Source of the DNA: Thermoanaerobacterium sp.
Lineage (GTDB): Bacteria > Bacillota > Thermoanaerobacteria > Thermoanaerobacterales > Thermoanaerobacteraceae
NCBI GenBank assembly: GCA_029960905.1
Contig: JASBVU010000001.1
Coordinates: forward strand, 1 to 20,571
Length of the DNA stretch: 20,571 nt
Direction: 5' to 3'
Made by a program: the position numbers and the translations under genes
The notes under the pieces: model-generated
Databases searched by the model: none
Told to the model about the DNA's origin: nothing
What the model saw: the letters and a program-made list of their open reading frames with translations, nothing else
In this document: positions 15,312-20,571 of the stretch, piece by piece
Position numbering within the stretch: the stretch's first letter is position 1
Layout of the letters: the number at the start of each line of letters is the position of its first letter

Positions 15312-15989
15312 ATGGACAAACAGATAATTATTTTAGAAAAAATTAAAGAATGGGGTGCATCGGATGTTGGATTTTCGTATCTTGGAGATGTGCTTCCTGA
15401 AAGTTTGCAAGATTTAAAATATGGTATAACTGTTTTAATAAAATTGTCAGATAGGATAATAAATGAAATTGATGATAAACCTACTTATACGTATTTTCAT
15501 CATTATCGCTCTGTAAATACATTGATAGACCAAATTACACTAAAAACTGTGCTTTTGTTAGAAGAATGGGGATACAACGCATTAGCTGTGCCTGCATCTC
15601 AGACCATAAAAGAACTTGGAGAGTATACAGGGTTATTTCAGCATAAAACTGCTGCAACCATGGCTGGATTGGGATGGATCGGGAAAAATGGGCTTTTAGT
15701 CACTGAAAAATATGGACCCAGAGTAAGGTTAGGCACAGTATTGACTGATTTTGAATTGAAGTCAGGTACTCCTATTGCTGAAAGCAAGTGCGGCGATTGC
15801 AATTTATGTGTAAGAAGTTGTCCAGCCATGGCACTGCACGGCAGATTGTGGAAAGCCGGAATGGATAGAAAGGAAATTGTTGATGCTCATGCATGCAGTG
15901 AATACATGAATAAAAACTTTAAACACATAGGGCGAGGGTCTGTTTGTGGAATCTGTATCAGGGTATGTCCATACGGCATCAAAATTTAA
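15312..15989 (+). CDS. QueG-like double [4Fe-4S] protein (epoxyqueuosine reductase-related, short form)
   Basis: A 225-residue protein related to epoxyqueuosine reductase QueG, which uses cobalamin and two [4Fe-4S] clusters to finish queuosine in tRNA. Residues 111-129 carry the QueG signature KTAATMAGLGWIGKNGLLV. The two cluster motifs are complete: C160-x2-C163-x2-C166-x3-C170, and C212-x2-C215-x3-C219 with Cys195 as the likely fourth ligand. The protein ends right after the second motif, so it lacks the C-terminal HEAT-repeat domain of full-length QueG (about 300-390 residues). Such short proteins are annotated as 4Fe-4S double-cluster proteins, and their substrate may differ. ATG at 15312 behind AAAGGTGAT. 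No queuosine genes are nearby, so true QueG activity is uncertain. Confidence 0.8.
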   Translation: MDKQIIILEKIKEWGASDVGFSYLGDVLPESLQDLKYGITVLIKLSDRIINEIDDKPTYTYFHHYRSVNTLIDQITLKTVLLLEEWGYNALAVPASQTIKELGEYTGLFQHKTAATMAGLGWIGKNGLLVTEKYGPRVRLGTVLTDFELKSGTPIAESKCGDCNLCVRSCPAMALHGRLWKAGMDRKEIVDAHACSEYMNKNFKHIGRGSVCGICIRVCPYGIKI

Positions 15990-16061
15990 TAATTTTTTAA
16001 TAAAATTCTTTTAAATGTCTGTTAAAATTTATTTAGAAAGATAAAAAGGGGAGTCACGACT

Positions 16062-17879
16062 ATGTGGCGATTATCATATAAATTGGCAGTGACATTTTTA
16101 ATATTGATATTTTTTCTAACAGCTTGTGGCATAAACAAAAGTCAGGAAAATGGCATTAACGATACTACGTATAAAATCAATAAAAATATTGAATTCAGCT
16201 ATAATCTAAATAATGTGCCCAAATTTGGCCTTCAGGCAATTTACTTTATAAATGGAAAAGATGGATGGGCTGGGGGACAGGGAATTATTTTGTCTACAAA
16301 TGATGGAGGTAAAAACTGGACGGTTGAACATACAGGTTCTTTTAACATAATAGGATTTGATTTTGTCAATTCTATTTATGGTTGGGCTGTATCATCTGAC
16401 AAATCTATTTTGAAAACGACGGATGGTGGCAAAACATGGATTGAATTGCCTAAAATGAGTTTGAACATTGAAAACATAAAGTTTGTAACGGTAGATAGAG
16501 GCTATGGCACGTATGGAGGTAAACTTTACATCACTAACGATGGAGGACAGACGTGGGAAAGCATAAATACTAAAATAAAAATCGATTCCTATGATTTTGT
16601 CGATCAGTACCATGGCTTTGCGTCGTACAATAATAGTATATATTATACTAGAGATGGTGGAATATCATGGAATTTTGTTTATAATCCATATTTGCAAGGT
16701 CAATGGGATGTAGAGATCTCTGCATTAGACGTAAACAATATATGGGTTATTTATAGAGGAAAATGGACCACATCAGATGGACAGCCGTACCTGGTTTTAA
16801 AAACCGCGGATGGTGGAAAAAGTTGGACTGCTTTAGCGGAGGAAAGAAATTTTGGTGGTTTTTACGGAAGCCATAAAACCAATAATTTTTTAGGTTCATA
16901 TTTAAGCTCAATAAACATTGTTGATAAAGAAACTGCTTTTGCCATTGGATTAAATCCGAAAAATGATAGTGATAAGATTTTAATATCGAGAACTACCGAT
17001 GGCGGAAATACGTGGAGTAGTTATCCTATTCCACAATTTGATTTAGAAAGCATAATTGAAGGGCCTATTCCAATGACATTCGTAGATACTTACAATGGCT
17101 GGATCGCATCAACGAAAAACGGCAATGGAATAATATTAAGCACACTTGATGGCGGTCAAACGTGGCAACAGCAGTATCCTGCGAGAAAGGACAATAATCA
17201 AAAAAATATTGAATATGTAAATCCGATTATCATAGATGCTTTAAAAGACATTGAAGGCAATGCAATAATTAAGATTTATGCTCCTACTGTTGTGCCTTTG
17301 CCGGAAGATAAAAAAAATATGTATATAACTGCCGTGCCTGAAATGGGAAAGTTTAACGATAGTTACAATGTGGATCTGATTATGGCTGATAAACCATCCG
17401 ACTTAAAAAGCACCAAAATAGATCCACCCAACATTAGCGCCAACGATATTTTAGGGGATTTTGGAGGTCTTCTTTTTGGCTCAGATGTTGATGCAGAAAA
17501 TTATGTCAATGCGATTCGGCAGAATAACGGTTTTATAGTTGATGAAAACAGCCAAAGGCTTAATTATAAAGACTTTATTTGGGGTCAAGTATATTATGGA
17601 AGAGGTAAGTACAGTGTACAATGGAGAGAAGGCAGGTGGACTGTTGAAGTCAATTCTACTGATAAGCCCCAGATTGATTTAGCAAAGCAAATGGTAAAAT
17701 ATCTGCAAAACTATAATTTACCTGTGCCGCTTAACAAAGGTTTGATAGTAGTAAACGTGTCTAAAAGTAAAACAACAACTAACATTTATTGGACAAAGGA
17801 ATCAAGTGTATACTATATAAATTATAATTTTAGACCTGTTGACGCATTACAGATGGCAGTATCAATGAGAGAGAATTGA
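16062..17879 (+). CDS. Lipoprotein with seven Asp-box (YCF48/sialidase-type) beta-propeller repeats
   Basis: A 605-residue predicted lipoprotein. Residues 1-21 form a signal peptide with lipobox LTAC, so Cys22 would be lipidated and the protein held on the outer face of the membrane. The N-terminal about 350 residues contain seven Asp boxes of the form S/T-x-D-G-G-x-x-W: TNDGGKNW, TTDGGKTW, TNDGGQTW, TRDGGISW, TADGGKSW, TTDGGNTW and TLDGGQTW, as in YCF48/BNR-type propellers. The C-terminal about 220 residues are non-repetitive and not recognised. The ATG follows AAGGGGAG. The propeller resembles YCF48-like assembly factors and sialidase or xyloglucanase folds, but I see no basis to claim hydrolase activity, since Asp boxes are structural. 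Surface binding or envelope assembly is a reasonable guess. Confidence 0.82.
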   Translation: MWRLSYKLAVTFLILIFFLTACGINKSQENGINDTTYKINKNIEFSYNLNNVPKFGLQAIYFINGKDGWAGGQGIILSTNDGGKNWTVEHTGSFNIIGFDFVNSIYGWAVSSDKSILKTTDGGKTWIELPKMSLNIENIKFVTVDRGYGTYGGKLYITNDGGQTWESINTKIKIDSYDFVDQYHGFASYNNSIYYTRDGGISWNFVYNPYLQGQWDVEISALDVNNIWVIYRGKWTTSDGQPYLVLKTADGGKSWTALAEERNFGGFYGSHKTNNFLGSYLSSINIVDKETAFAIGLNPKNDSDKILISRTTDGGNTWSSYPIPQFDLESIIEGPIPMTFVDTYNGWIASTKNGNGIILSTLDGGQTWQQQYPARKDNNQKNIEYVNPIIIDALKDIEGNAIIKIYAPTVVPLPEDKKNMYITAVPEMGKFNDSYNVDLIMADKPSDLKSTKIDPPNISANDILGDFGGLLFGSDVDAENYVNAIRQNNGFIVDENSQRLNYKDFIWGQVYYGRGKYSVQWREGRWTVEVNSTDKPQIDLAKQMVKYLQNYNLPVPLNKGLIVVNVSKSKTTTNIYWTKESSVYYINYNFRPVDALQMAVSMREN

Positions 17880-17900
17880 AATAGTGTAATAATTTTAGGT

Positions 17901-17948
17901 ATTCCAATTGTCAAAAGTGCAAATAATTGCTTTGTAGACAATTGGAAT
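17901..17948 (+). terminator. 12-bp inverted repeat downstream of the lipoprotein gene
   Basis: ATTCCAATTGTC (17901-17912) and GACAATTGGAAT (17937-17948) pair perfectly around a 24-nt loop that holds a small inner GCAA/TTGC stem. A T-containing AT-rich run follows. It is probably the terminator of the lipoprotein gene; the long loop is unusual for one. Confidence 0.5.
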
Positions 17949-17976
17949 TTTATTAAAAAATTTTAGAAATGTTCAC

Positions 17977-18005
17977 TTGACATATAAGAAGAAATGGTAT
18001 ACAAT
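17977..18005 (+). promoter_or_regulatory. Sigma-A promoter of the LacI-family gene
   Basis: TTGACA (17977-17982), 17-nt spacer, TACAAT (18000-18005). The expected start site lies just before the operator at 18015. Confidence 0.78.
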
Positions 18006-18014
18006 AAAATTAAA

Positions 18015-18028
18015 CCAAAACGTTTTGG
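18015..18028. promoter_or_regulatory. LacI-type operator, self-regulation site
   Basis: CCAAAACGTTTTGG is a perfect 14-bp palindrome with the central CG typical of LacI/GalR-family operators. It sits at the start of the transcript of the regulator, so bound repressor would block its own promoter. A 13-of-14 match occurs before the next gene. Confidence 0.82.
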
Positions 18029-18044
18029 AAAAGGTGGATACGTA

Positions 18045-19055
18045 ATGGCAGTTACTATAAAAGATATTGCAAAATACGCAGGTGTTTCTGTGACAACAGT
18101 TTCTAGAGCTTTAAACGGATATCCGGATGTAAGTGAAGAAACTAGAGAAAAAATCAAAAAAATAGCTGAGGAATTAAACTACTCTCCTAATTCTATTGCA
18201 AGAGGGTTAGTGACGAACAAAACTCACACAGTTGGTCTGGTGGTTTCAGAACTTATTAAACCTGGTGCGTACCATCCGTTTTTTCTGGAGATATTGGCAG
18301 GTATAAAAGCTGGTTTACGAAAAGATAAATACGACCTTATATTGTATACGGTTGATCCAGCTTCACAAGATGTAACACCGTATGAAAAATTATGTAATGA
18401 CAGAAAAGTTGATGGTGCCATTGTGGAAGGTCTAAAATTAAGCGATCCATATATAGATGAGATAAAAAACACAAAGATCCCAACTGTGCTAATAGATATT
18501 CCTATATTAAATGACAAAGTCGGTTATGTAAGTTCTGATAATGTGCAGGCTGCTTTTGAGGCAACAAGCTATTTAGTAAAATTGGGGCATAAAAATATCG
18601 GTTTTATAAACGGTCATAACGATGCTGCGGTGAGTTTTGAAAGATTAGAAGGTTATAAAAAAGCACTTTATAAAAGCAATATTCCTTATAAAGATGAATA
18701 TGTTGTGTTTGATGATTTTACGCAAGATGGAGGATATAATTGTTTCAGGAAGATGATTTTTGAAAATCCTGAAATTACAGCAGTTTTTCACGCTTCGGAT
18801 TTGATGGCTATAGGTTCATTAAAAGCTGCACAGGATCTTGGCATGCGGGTTCCGGAGGATATATCTATAGTTGGTTTTGATGACATTGAACTAGCATCAT
18901 TAATAACTCCAGGTTTGACAACTGTACGACAGGAAAATTATAAAATAGGTTATATGGCAGCAAGACATCTTATATCAATAATTAAAGGCGAAAAACCGAA
19001 ACATATCGTAGTACCCCATAGGCTTGTTATTAGACAATCTGCAAAAAAAATATAA
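18045..19055 (+). CDS. LacI/GalR-family transcriptional repressor
   Basis: A 336-residue regulator of normal family length. Residues 3-50 form the LacI helix-turn-helix and hinge helix: TIKDIAKYAGVSVTTVSRAL, then SEETREKI and NYSPNSIARGL. The rest is the periplasmic-binding-protein-like sugar domain, ending in the family signature PEDISIVGFDDIELASLITPGLTTV and a short tail. The ATG at 18045 follows AAGGTGGAT at a good distance; the longer reading from 17994 starts inside the promoter and would include the operator. Identical-type operators precede this gene and the GH65 gene just downstream, so it probably represses both and is released by a sugar or sugar phosphate from alpha-glucoside use. 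The inducer is unknown. Confidence 0.94.
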   Translation: MAVTIKDIAKYAGVSVTTVSRALNGYPDVSEETREKIKKIAEELNYSPNSIARGLVTNKTHTVGLVVSELIKPGAYHPFFLEILAGIKAGLRKDKYDLILYTVDPASQDVTPYEKLCNDRKVDGAIVEGLKLSDPYIDEIKNTKIPTVLIDIPILNDKVGYVSSDNVQAAFEATSYLVKLGHKNIGFINGHNDAAVSFERLEGYKKALYKSNIPYKDEYVVFDDFTQDGGYNCFRKMIFENPEITAVFHASDLMAIGSLKAAQDLGMRVPEDISIVGFDDIELASLITPGLTTVRQENYKIGYMAARHLISIIKGEKPKHIVVPHRLVIRQSAKKI

Positions 19056-19067
19056 TTTTTTTTGCAG
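19039..19067 (+). terminator. AT-rich 12-bp hairpin covering the LacI-gene stop codon
   Basis: CTGCAAAAAAAA and TTTTTTTTGCAG form a perfect 12-bp stem with loop TATAA, in which the TAA stop lies. Mostly A-T pairs, with the T8 run inside the stem, so it may be a weak terminator or an attenuator. TATAAT at 19051-19056 might instead serve as the -10 box of a weak promoter for the GH65 gene (TTATTA at 19027, 18-nt spacer). Confidence 0.45.
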
Positions 19068-19072
19068 TATTA

Positions 19073-19086
19073 CCAAAACGTTTCGG
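19073..19086. promoter_or_regulatory. LacI-type operator upstream of the GH65 gene
   Basis: CCAAAACGTTTCGG differs at one base from the perfect palindrome at 18015-18028. It lies 28 bases before the GH65 start codon, so a bound repressor would block initiation or act as a roadblock to read-through from the regulator gene. Confidence 0.78.
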
Positions 19087-19114
19087 ATGCATTTATTTGG
19101 CAGGAGGTATACAT

Positions 19115-20571
19115 GTGGCTAGATATACATTTATTGACGATATAAATAAGTTATTGAGTGATGATAAATGGCTTATTTCGCAGGACAGATATGATAAAAA
19201 ATTAAATCAAAGGTATGAAACAAATTTTACTCTTGCAAATGGATATATGGGAGTAAGAGGAAGTTTTGAAGAAGGCTCTGATGATGAATGTCCAGGCAAC
19301 TTTATTGCTGGGATTTTTGATAAGTCGGAAGCTCAGGTAAGAGAATTAGTCAATGTACAAAATTGGATTGGCATAAAGATATACATTAATGGCAAAAATT
19401 TGAATCTTGATAAATGTGAAATTTTAGATTTTATTAGGGTTTTAGATATGAAGCGTGGAATCCTGTTTAGAGGCATTACGATAAAAGATGATTCCGGAAT
19501 GATTACCCGTATAGAAGGATACAGATTTTTAAGCAAGCATAATGTACATCGTGCTGCGATAAAACTATTTATAACACCTGTGAATCATAGTGGTACTATT
19601 TCTGTGGAAAGTATAATTGATGGATCTGTGTTAAATTCGAAAGAAAATCCAGCACATAAGACAAAGCATTTACGCATTGTTGAAAATACTAACTTTGTTA
19701 ATGGTGGTTGTTACCTTGAAACAGCTACAAGAGATGATGATACAAGAATTGGAACGGGCTTTTATGTAAAAATTTACTGCAGCGATGACGGAAACAATAT
19801 AGTGAAGCATAAAAGATTTGCTCCGTTAGGTGAAATATGTTCAGAATACTATGAATTTGAAGCAATTGAAAATAAAACTGTTGAAGTAGAAAAATTTGTT
19901 TCAACTTACACATCGAGGGATATATCTAAAGAAAAGATTAAAAGTGAAGTTGAGAAAGATGTTTATAATTTTGCCTCAGAGGGTATAGATAAAGAACTTT
20001 TAAAGCACATTGAAATATATGAAAAACTTTGGAAGGTTGCGGATATTAAGATTGATGGTGATGATGAGGCAGATAAAGCTTTGAGGTTTAATGTATTTCA
20101 TTTGATGAGCTCCGTTAGCGAAAGTGATTCTAGGGTAAGCATTGCAGCAAAAGCTCTCCATGGCGAAGGATACAAAGGACATGTTTTTTGGGATACAGAA
20201 ATATTTATGCTTCCATTTTTCATATACGTGTATCCAAATGCTGCTAAAACACTTCTTATGTATAGATACAATCTTTTAGATGCGGCAAGACAGAATGCGA
20301 TAAGAAATGGATATAAAGGCGCTCAATACCCATGGGAGTCTGCTGACACAGGGAATGAGGAGACACCAAAATGGGGTGTTGATTATAAAGGTAATCCCGT
20401 GAGGATATGGACTGGAGATATAGAGTACCATATAACTGCTGATATTGCTTTCGCTGTTTTTGAGTACTACAGAGCTACAGATGACATAGATTTTATGCTT
20501 GGATATGGCATCGAAATGATATTAGAAACTGCCAGATTTTGGGCATCAAGATGCGAATACAACGATATATT
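19115..20571 (+). CDS. GH65 glycoside phosphorylase (maltose/trehalose/kojibiose type), 3' end outside the window
   Basis: The first about 485 codons of a family GH65 inverting phosphorylase, which splits an alpha-glucosidic disaccharide with phosphate to give beta-glucose 1-phosphate and a sugar. Start: GTG at 19115, six bases after AGGAGGT; the overlapping ATG at 19113 soon stops. The N-terminal beta-sandwich begins with RYETNFTLANGYMGVRGS, the family hallmark. The (alpha/alpha)6 barrel begins around residue 330 with HGEGYKGHVFWDTEIFMLPF, and QYPWESADTGNEETP follows. The catalytic glutamate (in the GPDE motif of the family) and the phosphate-binding loop should lie just beyond the window. 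Full proteins are about 760-790 residues. Maltose, trehalose, kojibiose and nigerose phosphorylases cannot be told apart here. The upstream LacI-type operator implies sugar-dependent control. Confidence 0.93.
   Translation, partial: MARYTFIDDINKLLSDDKWLISQDRYDKKLNQRYETNFTLANGYMGVRGSFEEGSDDECPGNFIAGIFDKSEAQVRELVNVQNWIGIKIYINGKNLNLDKCEILDFIRVLDMKRGILFRGITIKDDSGMITRIEGYRFLSKHNVHRAAIKLFITPVNHSGTISVESIIDGSVLNSKENPAHKTKHLRIVENTNFVNGGCYLETATRDDDTRIGTGFYVKIYCSDDGNNIVKHKRFAPLGEICSEYYEFEAIENKTVEVEKFVSTYTSRDISKEKIKSEVEKDVYNFASEGIDKELLKHIEIYEKLWKVADIKIDGDDEADKALRFNVFHLMSSVSESDSRVSIAAKALHGEGYKGHVFWDTEIFMLPFFIYVYPNAAKTLLMYRYNLLDAARQNAIRNGYKGAQYPWESADTGNEETPKWGVDYKGNPVRIWTGDIEYHITADIAFAVFEYYRATDDIDFMLGYGIEMILETARFWASRCEYNDI

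Noticed and set aside
18015..18028. Catabolite-response (cre) site for CcpA
   Set aside because: The palindrome resembles cre sites, but two copies placed exactly before a LacI-family gene and its neighbour fit local regulation better. CcpA involvement cannot be fully excluded.
17994..18044. N-terminal extension of the LacI-family protein
   Set aside because: It would start inside the -10 region and read through the operator; the ATG at 18045 has a proper ribosome binding site and the standard LacI N terminus.
1..20571. CRISPR arrays, insertion sequences, defence or phage genes
   Set aside because: No regularly spaced repeats, transposase, integrase, nuclease or phage structural motifs were seen in any frame.

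Overview
The window comes from a low-GC, anaerobic, endospore-forming member of the Firmicutes, class Clostridia. The style of the proteins suggests a Thermoanaerobacterium-like saccharolytic thermophile, but that genus is an inference and was not tested. Supporting signs are AT-rich DNA (about one third G+C by eye), strong AGGAGG-type ribosome binding sites, a T-box leader, a clostridial alpha/beta-type small acid-soluble spore protein, an FprA-type flavodiiron protein and a GH65 phosphorylase under LacI-type control.

Layout. (1) 63-2516: oxygen/NO detoxification pair, an FprA flavodiiron protein followed by a rubredoxin/NirB-type FAD oxidoreductase. (2) 2535-4634: a PAP2 phosphatase (minus strand), a divergent GNAT-like protein and pgsA for phospholipid synthesis. 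(3) 4703-7435: larE-larB-larC, the pathway for the nickel-pincer nucleotide cofactor, without larA in view. larE carries a frame break, and larC is split at an A_AAA_AAG slippery heptamer that looks like programmed -1 frameshifting. (4) 7448-8399: bioY on the minus strand with a promoter overlapped by a BirA-type operator, back to back with the valS promoter and T-box leader. (5) 8400-11639: valS, a GNAT acetyltransferase and a terminator. (6) 11660-13320: folC, a small hypothetical gene and tRNA-Pro(CGG). The stretch from about 12500 to 13320 is riddled with small indels in all three genes while the encoded residues remain recognisable. (7) 13385-15989: a YVTN-like beta-propeller, a DUF4364 protein, a spore protein and a QueG-like iron-sulfur protein. 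(8) 16062-17879: a lipoprotein with seven Asp-box repeats. (9) 17977-20571: a LacI-family regulator and a GH65 glycoside phosphorylase that runs off the window, each preceded by a CCAAAACGTTTYGG operator.

The most interesting biology is the lar operon: a textbook dnaX-type slippery site inside larC, and a LarE with three cysteines (CxxC plus one) that resembles the iron-sulfur type rather than the self-sacrificing type. The most important caution is sequence quality. The 12.5-13.3 kb segment and the 5.2 kb spot in larE look more like uncorrected indels than natural gene decay. I found no CRISPR array, insertion sequence, prophage or rRNA, and no convincing wholly new system.
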